Part shown: positions 1 to 9,307 of the stretch, in pieces
Layout: the number at the start of each line of letters is the position of its first letter
How positions within the stretch are numbered: position 1 is the first letter of the stretch
Assembly (NCBI GenBank): GCA_025060325.1
Contig: JANXBW010000026.1
Span: 1 to 55,709 of the forward strand
Source: Thermoguttaceae bacterium
Lineage (GTDB): Bacteria > Planctomycetota > Planctomycetia > Pirellulales > Thermoguttaceae
Length of the DNA stretch: 55,709 nucleotides
Direction of reading: 5' to 3'
Translations under genes and position numbers: made by a program
The notes under the pieces: generated by a model
Told to the model about the DNA's origin: nothing
The model's database searches: none
The model's input: the letters and a program-made list of their open reading frames with translations, nothing else

Positions 1-1
1 G

Positions 2-814
2 TGTACCTACCGACCGACCCAGGGGCTTGCCTGGGGGCCCCTTGTGCGGGAAGGAGTCGAGGCTGTTGGCCGAAAGCTTGCCAGGGAAGCAGCCAAGGAG
101 GGCGGGGAACTTGTCGCAAGAAGGGCAGGCCAGCTCGTCGCCCGGTACGGAGATGACGCTGCTCGGGCTATTCAGAAGGTTGGTCCCGACGCTATCCGAC
201 TGATCGAGGAAGCCGGCCCCCATGGTCAACAAGCAGTAAAGCTTCTCATGCGCTTCGGAGACAACGCTGTGTGGATTATCAAGCGTCCGCAGGCCATGGC
301 CATTTTCGTGAAATACGGTGACGATGTGGGCGAGGCGCTAGTCCGGCATGGGGAGATGGTTATCCCCCTTGTAGACGATTTGGGTCCCAAAGCGGCAAGA
401 GCCTTGGGAGGGCTGAACGGGCAGAATGCTCGCCGGTTGGTGATGCTTCATCGCTCGGGCGAGCTTACTCAAATGAACCGCTCGGAGGAGCTGATTGATG
501 TGATCATCAAATACGGCGACAAAGCCATGGACTTTATTTGGCGAAACAAAGGGGCACTGGCGGCGACGGCCGTTTTGGCGGCCTTCTTGGCCGATCCTGA
601 AGCATTTCTAAACGGGGCACGGGATTTGGCCGCGGTAGCCGCCGAAAACGTAGTCCGCCCTGTAGCGGAAATTCCCGCCCGCGCTGCCGACGGAATTGCC
701 ACTGGAACCAATTGGACACTGGTCATTCTCGGCATCGCGTGCCTCGTCGTGGCGGTGTGGTTCCTGCGTCGCTGGCTTGCTGTGCGAGCGCAGATCGCCA
801 GGAACTCTGCTTGA
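2..814 (+). CDS. Membrane-anchored alpha-helical repeat protein, 5' end outside window
   Basis: The frame is open to the left window edge; a GTG at 44 could start it, but no stop lies upstream, so the true start may be outside the window. The visible part (256 aa from the GTG) consists of degenerate repeats of about 20-30 residues built on the pattern YGDxxxxxI...GxxAxxLI...G (for example YGDDAARAIQKVGPDAIRLI, FGDNAVWII, YGDDVGEALVRHG, YGDKAMDFI). A hydrophobic helix near the C-terminus (LVILGIACLVVAVWFLRRW) followed by Arg suggests a single membrane anchor. I do not recognise a characterised family; similar helical repeat proteins occur in planctomycetes, so a scaffold or envelope role is only a guess. 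The decayed IS630 element starts 165 bp downstream. Confidence 0.75.
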   Translation, partial: CTYRPTQGLAWGPLVREGVEAVGRKLAREAAKEGGELVARRAGQLVARYGDDAARAIQKVGPDAIRLIEEAGPHGQQAVKLLMRFGDNAVWIIKRPQAMAIFVKYGDDVGEALVRHGEMVIPLVDDLGPKAARALGGLNGQNARRLVMLHRSGELTQMNRSEELIDVIIKYGDKAMDFIWRNKGALAATAVLAAFLADPEAFLNGARDLAAVAAENVVRPVAEIPARAADGIATGTNWTLVILGIACLVVAVWFLRRWLAVRAQIARNSA

Positions 815-978
815 AACACGGTAGCCCCCCTCGCTCGACGCCTGGGTAAGGCTAGGCCACCGCCCTCAAAATTTGCCCACGCCAAAGCGGCAAGTGTCCC
901 ATGGTGAAGGCACTAGCGAGAACGACCCACCACGGAGCATTGCCCCACTAAAGGAGGCACCTGCCGCAATCTTCTAAT

Positions 979-2415
979 TAGCTCCACAACAAAGTGTGGC
1001 GCCTGGCGGGTTGGTCGTAAGGCTTCTAAAACGACGCCGTCTACGGCGCAAAGTTTGACCGCCGAGGGAAACCTGCGCAATCACGAATTGAGACCTGATC
1101 CAAAGGACTGGCAGAACTCGCAGAGGCTCAGGTGTCTGGGTCAGGGAGTCCTTTAGCGCTTTTTTGGCGCTTAGGATACTCTTCGCCCGGAACTCGGGAA
1201 GTGGTGACCGCGAGTGAACTCCTTTTGCAGATGCGACGACAACTGCTTCATGGGGTTGGCCTCCGGCGAGTAAATCGGAAGGAAGTGCAGGCGGATCTGC
1301 TCGCCAAACCCAGCTAAGTAGGCCTCAACTGTCCGGCACTTGTGGAACCGGGCGTTTCGCAGAAGGTAGCGATTACTCGGCAAGGCCCCCAACCGCTGCC
1401 GCAGGCTCCCCGGGGTGGGGGATAAACCGCTGGGCATTCGTGTCGGGGGCACGCCATCTGAGCGCTCAGCTGGTGCTAACCCCCACGTGGGCCAGATAAG
1501 CCTCATTGGATTTAACGGGGGGTTGCCCTAGCATTGGTGCCTGGAGGACGTGGAGACGCTCGCGGTGTCAGGGAGGCCGTTTTTCCCCATCGCGCGAAGC
1601 GAGCAAAACAGAGGGGAAAAGGGTGCGTGGCTATTGTGTTCGGGTTTTCCTGACGCCGCGAAGCAAGGTAATCGGCGCCGGACCTCGGAGTCGACCCCGT
1701 CGGGTCTTCCGGCGCACGACCAGCGACGTCGCACTTTGTTTCCTGAACCGGGCTTGCCGCCGCCGGGTGCTGCCCCGGAGGCACTCAGTGGGTCCCAATT
1801 TTTCGACAGCCACGTAACTCGGCCTTCGTGGCGAAAAGCTGCCGTCTCATCGGACTTTGTCCTCAAAAACCGCGTTTGTTATCGGGAGGAAGCCGGGCGG
1901 AACGGCCGCGAAGGTGAGGCAACTTTTCCTCTTTGGTGGGGGCAGTTCGGGCCGGCACCCGGGGCGGCGGCATACAAGGATGGTTTAATCGACAGGCGCC
2001 ACATCCTCTCGGTCCTGAGCCCAAACCTTTTTTCCGTTCGCTGGATCACCGTTAGCAGCTTACGGATCTAGCTCCAACACCTCCAGGGCCGGTTGGCCGC
2101 AGCTTCTGCTCGATCACCCAGCCAGCCGAGCAGCTTAACACCGCAAGGAGAGGTGATCTCATTTCTTCACACGAGGCTCAGTATGTTTATTTCAAATCCT
2201 TCCCGGTAGTCATTCCACTGGCGACTACCTGTGTTGACGATCTTCCAAAGGATCGAGGGCCTATCGGGTCGCGAGCTGTTAGCGCTAGGGCGGGAACAGC
2301 ACGGGTCAGTACACGGCAAGCCGCTTCGATGCTGCAACGAAAGACTGCAGTAAGGCCAATGGGACCTGGCGGATATCGCATGAAAAGAAGAAAAATTATT
2401 TACGTCAACTGCCAC
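979..2415 (-). mobile_element. Decayed IS630-family insertion sequence, copy A
   Basis: On the minus strand this stretch carries scattered, frame-shifted pieces of an IS630-type transposase (see the pseudogene entry). Its transposase-3' end is marked by TAGCTCCACAAC at 979, the same terminus as in the element at 50271 and in the short element at 34156. IS630 elements target TA, and the terminus begins with TA. The 1845-2375 part is clearly similar at nucleotide level to 50690-51225. The other terminus was not found, so the right boundary is approximate. Confidence 0.65.
1171..2381 (-). pseudogene. IS630 transposase remnant, multiply frameshifted
   Basis: Reading on the minus strand, a FEDKV segment at 1867-1853 corresponds to the first DDE-region motif of IS630 transposases (LFEDE). 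Further on, RNARFHKCRTVEAYLAGF (from 1359) matches the second motif (normally DNARxHK), and LHFLPIYSPEANPMK (from 1287) matches the C-terminal YSPELNPIE motif. The second catalytic Asp is Arg and the third catalytic Glu is Lys. The pieces lie in different frames with several stops, so no functional protein can be made. The N-terminal part (about 2190-2381) aligns with the helix-turn-helix region of copy B. Confidence 0.65.
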
Positions 2416-3232
2416 GGAACTTGCGCTTCGACGATGCCGGCCGAGGATGCAAACACGCTTTGCGGTGTTCGAACGAAAGATGACTAATTGGTTTACCTAC
2501 GACAGCTTGGCTCCAGAGGCTTCGAGGTTTTCAGGGCGCTGCAAACGATTTCTTCCCCGACCTTAGACCCAAACCGTTTATTTGGGAAGGTCCTTTTGCG
2601 GTATGAGCGCTATGCTTCCCGTGTGAAGCTATTAAAACTGCTTTTCCCAAAGAGTGCTAAGCCACTTATTCGAGCCCAGCCGGCCACGGCAAGAAGGTCC
2701 GCGGATGTTGAGTCGCAATCTCCGCGACTTTTGAACCCATACCCGCAGGGGTAAGAAGGTCTGGCTCCCTGCAAAAGCGTTTTCGAAGGCGTTTCCACAA
2801 GGCCGGCCTCGCCACTAGAACTTCGTCTGATTTAAATGTCATGTGCCCACTTCCACTTGCGTGTCTTGAGTCCCAAAGGGGGCGTGATTCCATCCGAGCC
2901 CCTTCGCGTGGGTGAGCCCACTGGGCACCAGACAAGTTATAGCGACGAACCGTGCTGCGACTTTGCGAACACCCACGCCCCCCAAGACCGCGACGCGAGT
3001 GAGCAAACCACTGGTTGCTGGATGGCCGGCCACTGGCCGCTTCCTAAAATACTGGCAAACCTACGTGTGAGGCCCCGCCGAATGTCAGTCCCGCCAAAAT
3101 TGTGCAGGGGCCCGCTAACCGACTCCCCGTGTTGAAAAGCTCGCCGGTTCTAGAAGTCCTTGGACCTAAAAGGACTCGAAGATTTCGGGGCCCAACCCTC
3201 TCGAAAAGTTAGCCTCCATAAGGAGAGAACGA
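2416..3232. other. Non-coding stretch, nothing recognised
   Basis: Short open frames occur on both strands but none has a convincing ribosome binding site or recognisable motif. The last bases contain the AAGGAGAG ribosome binding site of the next gene (about 3219-3226). Confidence 0.5.
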
Positions 3233-5689
3233 ATGACTCGAATCCTTCTGTCTCGTGTTTCCGCCGCCTGGGCGACATTCCCGTTAATCATCGCATTTGT
3301 CAGCATCCCCAACCGTGCAAATCCCGCGGAACTTCCCCGGAGTCTCGAACTTCTTCGTCAAGCGAGGCAAGCATGGTTAGGCGGTCGGTTGGAGGAAGCG
3401 CGGCAGACTTTGATTCAAATTGCCGAAGATGCCGCCGTACCCGCCCATCACCGGGAAGAAGCTGGCCAACTGTTAGAACTTCTCGCGGCTCGAGGTCGCG
3501 ACGGAGCCTGGGAGTTCCCGGGGAGTGAGCGGATTGAGGTGCCGCCGATAAAGCCGGGGTTGCGGCTTTTCGTGGCCTCCGGCGGTCGTTTAGAGGCCGC
3601 TGGCACAGCCGAAGATCCCTTCCCAACGCTTGAGGCCGCCTTTCAAGCGGTTGCGAAATTGGTGGCAACCGGTTTGCCAAAGGGTGGCATTGAAATCGTC
3701 GTCCGAGGCGGCACATACCCGGTCCGGGCCCAGCTTCGGCTCGGGCCAGAACATTCCGGCACCGCAGAGTCGCCCGTGGTTGTCCGAGCGGCCGACGGTG
3801 AAGTCGCCATTTTTTCTGGTGGCTTAAGGTTGGTGAATTTTCAGAAGGTTACCGATCCCGGGGTGTTAGAGAGGCTTCCAGAGGAGGCTCGGCCCCATGT
3901 CGTCCAGGTTGATCTTGGCGCACTTGGCCTGAAGGACCTGCCCCCGTTGGTGCTTGGAGGCTTCGCCAGTGGCCGCGGATTCCGCACGATGCCCGTCAAC
4001 GAGCTTTTCTGGAACAAGCAGCCGTTGACCCTCGCCCGATGGCCTAACGAGGGGTTTGTCCGGATCGAAAAGGTTAGCTCAGAAAACCCGATCAACACGT
4101 GGGCCGGCCCTGGGTCGGCTTCCGGACCGATTTATTTTTCTAACGAAAGGCTCAAGCGGTGGGCTAAGGAGCCGGAAGTTCTTCTTTACGGGTACTGGTA
4201 CTGGGGTTGGGCCGATAGTTACGAACCTGTTGATCGGATTGACCCGGAGTCCGGCGCGATTTTTTTAAAACCGCCCCATCCACGTTATGGTTTTGGTGCC
4301 GGCCGACCATTTTTCGCTTTAAATCTGCTGTGTGAGCTTGATCGACCCGGCGAATATTACATCGACCGGAATAAGCGAATACTATACTTTTGGCCACCTG
4401 GTGATCCGCAAGCTGCGGCGGTTGAGCTTTCGGTATTTTCCCAGCCGTTTATGCTTCTTGAGCATGTCTCCCACGTACGCTTTGAAGGAATCACTTGGGA
4501 GCTTGGTGCGGGAGATGCCATACATGTTCGCGGGGGAGAGGGGTGTGTGTTCGCCGGGTGCACCGTGCGCTGCTTTGCTGGGGACGGTATCGTTTTCGCG
4601 CGCGGTAACTCTCAGCCGGGGGCGGGGGTTGCATCCCAGGCACTTTTCGACAACCCAGGTAGGTATTCAAGTCCCGGCCCAGTGGGATGCGGGGTGCTTT
4701 CCAGCGATATCCACACGATGGGACGCGGGGGCGTTGTCCTTGCAGGTGGAGATCGCCGTACCCTCACGCCAGCGGGCAATTTCGTGGAAAACTGCCACCT
4801 TTATGACCTCTCCCGGATCCATCACACGTACACGCCCGCGGTCCTTATTGATGGTGTGGGTCTGCGGGTCCGGCACAATCTTGTTCATGATATCGGCTCA
4901 AGTGCGTTCCGGGTCGGTGGCAACGAAAACATGATCGAGTTTAACGAGGTCTTTCGCGTTGTCTTAGAATCCGACGACCAGGGCGCCGTCGATATGCACG
5001 GCAATCCCACCTTCCGGGGCAATGTGTTCCGCTACAACTATTGGCATCATATTGGTGGGTGGGATGGCTCTGGGGGCGAGCACGTTCTTTACCGGGGTGG
5101 TATTCGCTTGGATGATGCCATCTGCGGCAACTTGATTTATGGCAACATCTTTTACCGGGCAAGTGCGGGGCGGCAAGGATTTGGTGGTGTTCAGATCCAC
5201 GGCGGGAAGGAGAATATCATCGACAACAATTTGTTTATCGACTGCAAGGCCGCCATTAGTTTTACTCCCTGGGGCGAAAACCGGTGGCGGGAATATATCC
5301 GCGGCTGGCTTGACCGGCCGGATATTGACCGTGAGGTTTTCTTCAAACGTTACCCGGAACTTGCCCGGCTAGAAGCAAATGCCGACGTCAACTGGGTCTA
5401 CCGCAATGTAGCTGCAAGCTGTGGGACGTTGTTCCTTCGGAATAGCCGGGCCAATCTCGCGGCTCACAATTGGACTGGCCCATCCGAGGCGGTCGTTGAG
5501 GCAACTGCGCCCGGCCACTTTCGTTTACGGCAAGAGGCCCCGATTTGGCGAGAAATCGGTTTTCGGCCGATTCCGATAACTGAAATCGGCCTTTATCGGG
5601 ACAGATTTCGGCAAAACCTGGCCGAGGAGATTCGCGATGCTGGTAGGGCGGGAAAGGACACGTCGATTAAACTTCTTGTCGACAAATAG
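3233..5689 (+). CDS. Secreted right-handed beta-helix protein
   Basis: 818 aa with a signal peptide (hydrophobic stretch about residues 11-27, AWATFPLIIAFVSI) and a short helical, TPR-like segment at about 35-95. From about residue 105 it has the layout of surface or secreted parallel beta-helix proteins: FVASGGRLEAAGTAEDPFPT followed by an EIVVRGGTYPV strand, a beta-rich insert to about 400, then many NxxxxN/GNxxxxN-type coils (for example NLIYGNIFYR, NIIDNNLFIDC) typical of pectate-lyase-like folds. Such proteins usually bind or cleave polysaccharide; no catalytic residues could be assigned. A strong AAGGAGAG ribosome binding site sits 7 bases before the ATG. The gene is convergent with the next one, with only 30 bp between the stops. 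Confidence 0.85.
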   Translation: MTRILLSRVSAAWATFPLIIAFVSIPNRANPAELPRSLELLRQARQAWLGGRLEEARQTLIQIAEDAAVPAHHREEAGQLLELLAARGRDGAWEFPGSERIEVPPIKPGLRLFVASGGRLEAAGTAEDPFPTLEAAFQAVAKLVATGLPKGGIEIVVRGGTYPVRAQLRLGPEHSGTAESPVVVRAADGEVAIFSGGLRLVNFQKVTDPGVLERLPEEARPHVVQVDLGALGLKDLPPLVLGGFASGRGFRTMPVNELFWNKQPLTLARWPNEGFVRIEKVSSENPINTWAGPGSASGPIYFSNERLKRWAKEPEVLLYGYWYWGWADSYEPVDRIDPESGAIFLKPPHPRYGFGAGRPFFALNLLCELDRPGEYYIDRNKRILYFWPPGDPQAAAVELSVFSQPFMLLEHVSHVRFEGITWELGAGDAIHVRGGEGCVFAGCTVRCFAGDGIVFARGNSQPGAGVASQALFDNPGRYSSPGPVGCGVLSSDIHTMGRGGVVLAGGDRRTLTPAGNFVENCHLYDLSRIHHTYTPAVLIDGVGLRVRHNLVHDIGSSAFRVGGNENMIEFNEVFRVVLESDDQGAVDMHGNPTFRGNVFRYNYWHHIGGWDGSGGEHVLYRGGIRLDDAICGNLIYGNIFYRASAGRQGFGGVQIHGGKENIIDNNLFIDCKAAISFTPWGENRWREYIRGWLDRPDIDREVFFKRYPELARLEANADVNWVYRNVAASCGTLFLRNSRANLAAHNWTGPSEAVVEATAPGHFRLRQEAPIWREIGFRPIPITEIGLYRDRFRQNLAEEIRDAGRAGKDTSIKLLVDK

Positions 5690-5719
5690 CCAATCCTGAG
5701 CCGACGATCGCCGGTTTAA

Positions 5720-6760
5720 TCAATCGGTAGGACCGGCCCCGGAGATCTTAGCTCCTGCCTCCAAGCGGGCTTGGGCAGCTGGGCAATCCGGAGACTCCGG
5801 GTATTTTCGCAGGAGCTCGCGGTAAAGCTCGCTTGCCTGATCAGTTCGGCCTAGCCGCTCGAGATTTCGGCCAGCGGCCAAAAGTCCCCGGGCTGCCAAG
5901 TCCCGATGGCCGGCGAAAAGAATGGGCAGGCGGAGCCACCACAAGGCGGCTTGTTCGTAGTCCTTGGCCGCTTCCCAACCCTGGGCAATAACGGCCGTGG
6001 GACCCGCCCGCCACTCCACTGGAAGTTTCTCCCAGACCTCTTCCCACCGGCGAAGTTCAGCTTCGTTTACAGTCATTATCCTCCGTCGACAACTCTGAAA
6101 CCAAGCTAGGGTGCGAACCGGCTCAGAAGCAGTAACAGCGAGGCGATCAAGTTGCACAAGGGCTTGGCTTTCCCGAGGGCCGGTAACGAGGTAACTTGCC
6201 GCTACTAGAGCTACAAGAGGCGAGGGACTAGCCAGTTGGCTTGCGCAGAGTGCCTCAAGGGCTGGTTCGACGGGCCCGGGCAACCAACTGACTGGGGCCG
6301 CACTGGCAAAAGCCGATGGGATATCGCCTGCCGCCACAGCAAAAAATTCCCGACAAGCTTCGAGGCGGCGACCTAGGTATCGTAAACACCAGACAATTTG
6401 AATCCTAATCTGAGCCGCGACAAACGGGCGGGACTCTTTGCTCTGGGCGGCTGTGTACGCCTTCAGTGCCCCGGCGAATTCTCCCTGGGCGAAAAGCCGA
6501 TTCCCCTCTTGGTGCTCCGGGAGAAGGCTCGTTTCCACCCGAAGGAGTCTTCTCCCTGCATATTCGCGAACCGTCCCATCATCTCCCCGAATGTAAACAC
6601 CTCGGTCAGAGACCGTCTCCAATTGCCCCCGGATGCGCACCCAGCCCTGCGGCGATCCGCTGGCAGACAAAATCACCGCATCCTGAGCAGCTGTTCTGAC
6701 GCTTAGTCCACATAAGAGTAATACGCTTGGAGTCACAAGACTACTTGCCCGCCAAACCAC
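5720..6760 (-). CDS. Secreted TPR-like protein of unknown function
   Basis: 346 aa, GTG start with AAGGA upstream. Residues 1-25 form a signal peptide ending near TAAQDA. Residues 30-75 look like a small beta domain (GWVRIRGQLETVSDRGVYIR, then DDGTVREY), reminiscent of SH3/LSm-type modules that precede TPRs in planctomycete secreted proteins. The rest is helical with TPR-like units: EGNRLFAQGEFAGALKAYTA near 85 and a final ASELYRELLRKYPESPDC near 315. It is therefore probably a periplasmic protein-interaction module. It lies 175 bp downstream of the VWA gene on the same strand and may be co-transcribed with it. No enzymatic motif is seen. Confidence 0.8.
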   Translation of the reverse strand: MVWRASSLVTPSVLLLCGLSVRTAAQDAVILSASGSPQGWVRIRGQLETVSDRGVYIRGDDGTVREYAGRRLLRVETSLLPEHQEGNRLFAQGEFAGALKAYTAAQSKESRPFVAAQIRIQIVWCLRYLGRRLEACREFFAVAAGDIPSAFASAAPVSWLPGPVEPALEALCASQLASPSPLVALVAASYLVTGPRESQALVQLDRLAVTASEPVRTLAWFQSCRRRIMTVNEAELRRWEEVWEKLPVEWRAGPTAVIAQGWEAAKDYEQAALWWLRLPILFAGHRDLAARGLLAAGRNLERLGRTDQASELYRELLRKYPESPDCPAAQARLEAGAKISGAGPTD

Positions 6761-6935
6761 TGGAGGTTTCCTTAAAGGGCCGAATTTTTCCTACGATGTT
6801 ACTGCCTCGGCAAGAAACTACCCAGAGCCAACTCCGCCAGGACCGAAGTTCAGCCACCAGAATTCACCTCCCCATGTAAACTATTTCGGAGTGCGGTGCA
6901 CGATGGGCCGGCCGCCGTCCGCTTTTTTCAACAGG

Positions 6936-7946
6936 TTATAGGCGGGAGATATCCACATATACATGTTGGCCCCCGGTCAATTTGGCTAGGCGCACCAGGA
7001 AATTGTTCGGACGCGCCGGGGGGCCGTAGCCAAACTCGATCGTGTGAATGGTCACTCCGCCTGCACGTCGCACAATCGCGGCTACCTGAGAGTCGGTTAG
7101 CTGAGGATCATCTGCGTCGGTTAGAAGAAAGATCACATCCGGCTGGAGGGAGAGTCCCAAGAGAACAGCCTCCATGTGGCGTGTGCCTCCCCCGGCCGTT
7201 ATCGACTCAATGAATCGCCTCGCCCGGGCTTTGTTCTCCTCCGTTCCGAAGGCAAGCCGGTGTGCTTGGCCGGAGGGATTAAAAACTAGTGGCTCGTGGT
7301 TATAAAAGATGATCTGAAATTGGTGTGTTTCCCCCAAGCCTTCCAGGCTGGCTAACAGCTCGGCTTTGGCGGCCCGCAGGGGGCGACGATTAAACCAGTT
7401 CATACTGTCGGAACGGTCGAAGACGTAGACGAACTTGTAGCCCTCCCCCGTGATGCCAAAAAGGCTTACGCGGGCTTTTCCTCCTACCTCGCCCCGGCCT
7501 TGTCTTCCCCCGCCAACCTGCCCGGGCTGAAACGCCCCGCGGCTTCCAAGAAGGTCCGGCGTAAGGCCAGATGAACTCTGCGGTAAAACCCTCGACAGTG
7601 CCAAAGCTTCACTTTGCGAGACGGCCGCCGTTACCTTCTCAGCCAGCGAGGCGAAGTCGGAAGTAGAGTCTTGCGGAGAAGACTCTTCCCCCGAATTGTT
7701 CTCCGACGCCAGGGCTCGTTGTTGGATCGGGGCCGGTCGTACCGCCAGGCCGACTTCGACCGCCCGCTCCGAAGTCGTCCCCCGGGGAGCAACCGGGGCG
7801 AAATGCCACGCTACAAAAAGCACAAGCCCCGTGTGCGCCACAAGCGACAAGGTCCACGCCGCCACTCGGGGCCGGCTTAACCGGTCCCAGGATGGCATCA
7901 AGGTCGGCACGGAAAGCCAATCATAGACAGCGGCTAAACGCGACAT
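6936..7946 (-). CDS. Membrane-anchored von Willebrand factor A domain protein
   Basis: 336 aa. A transmembrane helix at about residues 28-50 (VAAWTLSLVAHTGLVLFVAW) anchors a Ser/Gly/Gln-rich linker (50-155) and a C-terminal VWA domain. The metal-ion-dependent adhesion site motif DxSxS is intact (D177-R-S179-D-S181 in FDRSDSMNWF), with TAGGGTRH supplying the Thr region and FLLTDADDPQLTD the third loop. VWA domains of this planctomycete type are thought to mediate metal-dependent protein contacts at the membrane. The start ATG at 7946 has a GTGGGA-like ribosome binding site. The TPR-like gene follows on the same strand. Confidence 0.88.
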   Translation of the reverse strand: MSRLAAVYDWLSVPTLMPSWDRLSRPRVAAWTLSLVAHTGLVLFVAWHFAPVAPRGTTSERAVEVGLAVRPAPIQQRALASENNSGEESSPQDSTSDFASLAEKVTAAVSQSEALALSRVLPQSSSGLTPDLLGSRGAFQPGQVGGGRQGRGEVGGKARVSLFGITGEGYKFVYVFDRSDSMNWFNRRPLRAAKAELLASLEGLGETHQFQIIFYNHEPLVFNPSGQAHRLAFGTEENKARARRFIESITAGGGTRHMEAVLLGLSLQPDVIFLLTDADDPQLTDSQVAAIVRRAGGVTIHTIEFGYGPPARPNNFLVRLAKLTGGQHVYVDISRL

Positions 7947-8560
7947 CTATCCCACGCCAAAAGCCGAAGCAAATCTGAGCAGTTCGATCGATTTTGTTGA
8001 CTTATTCGCCCAGCTGTAGGGTAGTCGATAAACAACCGACTCGAGGGCGTCTGGGGCGGGAAGGCCTGAGCCCGGCAGCAGTTTCGCCCTCTCAACTATG
8101 CGTAATCCTAAAGGCATCCACGCCACAGACCCAAAAACTAATGTTGCCCACACACCTCCGGCTTGCAAAGAAAACCGGAACCGTTCGCTTGACGCCGAGG
8201 ACCCACTCCCCGAAGTCGGTTCTTGCCGGGGCCTTCCCAAATAACCCCTTGCCGCGCGGGATTTGTCCACCGGTTACACCCTCACCCGCTCTCGTCCGGG
8301 GCCAGGCACAAAACCCCAAGAACCTTTCCCGATTTGGGCAAGGAAGAAACTCCCGCGTTTTCTCAATTTTTGCTTGGCGAATTAACCTTATGCTTTTTTC
8401 TTCAGGTGCATGACTTTTGACAGAGCTAGCTTCGCATCGCAGGAATAGCTCCGCCGAATTGGGGGCTGTTCCGCCGGCCGACCCGCCTCGCCGGAAACAA
8501 CCAAGCCCAACCGCTGCTCAACCGCCCCCGGAACTTCGTGGAATTCCCGCAGAGAAACTC

Positions 8561-8590
8561 TTGCATGACGGTCAACTTACTGTGTAAAAT
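8561..8590 (+). promoter_or_regulatory. Candidate sigma-70 promoter of the Rrf2 gene
   Basis: TTGCAT (8561-8566), an 18-bp spacer and TAAAAT (8585-8590). It would give a leader of about 245 bases before the Rrf2 start. Judged by consensus match only. Confidence 0.4.
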
Positions 8591-8647
8591 GGGGCAAATA
8601 TCGGAAAGGAACTTAAGATACATTCGTTGGCCGGATGATCAGGCGGT

Positions 8648-8669
8648 AACTTGATAATCAATGATAGTT
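8648..8669. promoter_or_regulatory. Candidate operator palindrome upstream of the Rrf2 gene
   Basis: AACT at 8648 and AGTT at 8666 flank a perfect inner palindrome TTGATAATCAA (8651-8661). It lies between the candidate promoter and the Rrf2 start, where autoregulation by a dimeric winged-helix protein would be expected. Confidence 0.3.
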
Positions 8670-8844
8670 CAGTCGCTAAAATACCATTAGATCGTTGCCG
8701 CTTGCATTTTTGGGAGAAATGGAACCCACCGGTTCATCCGTATTAGACAGCGATTCCAAAAGCTAGCTGGGGCGGGTGCCTGTTTCGGGGGAGGTGGAGG
8801 TTTCAGAAAGCCATCAACAAACCGAGCTAACGAGGGCCACCAGC

Positions 8845-9282
8845 ATGTTGATGCGGATTTCCGCCAAGACTGAGTACGCTTGCATCGCTGTGCTCGAGTT
8901 GGCGGCACAGTATGGGACTGGTCAACCCGTCCGAATTCGCAAGATTGCTGATCGCCACGATGTGCCCCCACGGTTCTTGGTGCAAATCCTCCTTCAGTTA
9001 AAAGGCGCTGGACTCGTGGCGAGCACCCGCGGGGCTGCTGGCGGTTACCACCTGGCTCGGCCCCCGGAGCAGGTATCGCTTGGGGAGGTCATGGAAGTCA
9101 TTGAGGGAGGCGACGGAGAGGCTTGGAGACCGAACGCGTCGGCCGACTCGCCGGCCGTAAAGGTGCTCGTCGAGACCTGGGAGGAGATCCGCTCCAAAGA
9201 ACGTGAGTGGCTGCGACAGATCACCTTCGCGGACCTACTGGAACGAGCACGAAGCCAGGATCAGCAGATGTATTACATCTGA
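8845..9282 (+). CDS. Rrf2-family transcriptional regulator without Fe-S cysteines
   Basis: 145 aa from the ATG at 8845 (GAGG about 9 bases upstream; the ATG at 8851 is equally possible, since family members usually begin MRISAKTEYA). The frame is open further upstream, but those residues do not resemble the family. The winged helix covers residues 3-80, with IRKIADRHDVPPRFLVQILL as the HTH and GAAGGYHLARPP as the wing. The three cluster-binding cysteines of IscR/NsrR are absent; the only Cys is in the first helix (EYACIAV). That makes it resemble CymR-type Rrf2 proteins, which respond to cysteine metabolism. The next gene on the strand is sat, so control of sulfur assimilation is a reasonable inference, not shown by sequence alone. 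Confidence 0.9.
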   Translation: MLMRISAKTEYACIAVLELAAQYGTGQPVRIRKIADRHDVPPRFLVQILLQLKGAGLVASTRGAAGGYHLARPPEQVSLGEVMEVIEGGDGEAWRPNASADSPAVKVLVETWEEIRSKEREWLRQITFADLLERARSQDQQMYYI

Positions 9283-9285
9283 GCC

Positions 9286-9307
9286 AGGGGCGCTGCCCCT
9301 TAGCGCC
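9286..9307 (+). terminator. Possible terminator hairpin after the Rrf2 gene
   Basis: AGGGGC-GCT-GCCCCT (9286-9300) begins 3 bases after the stop codon. An overlapping alternative stem GGCGCT/AGCGCC (9289-9294 with 9302-9307) is mutually exclusive with it. There is no U-run, so intrinsic termination would be weak. Confidence 0.3.

Larger units (their letters stand above)
7947..8844. other. Intergenic region with regulatory signals for the Rrf2 gene
   Basis: No gene is supported on either strand. The right half holds a candidate promoter (8561-8590) and a candidate palindromic operator (8648-8669), annotated separately. Confidence 0.5.

Noticed and set aside
1506-2071. Overlapping open frames of 60-170 codons on both strands
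   Set aside because: They lie inside the decayed IS630 element and are by-products of its GC-rich sequence; none matches a known protein except the transposase pieces on the minus strand.
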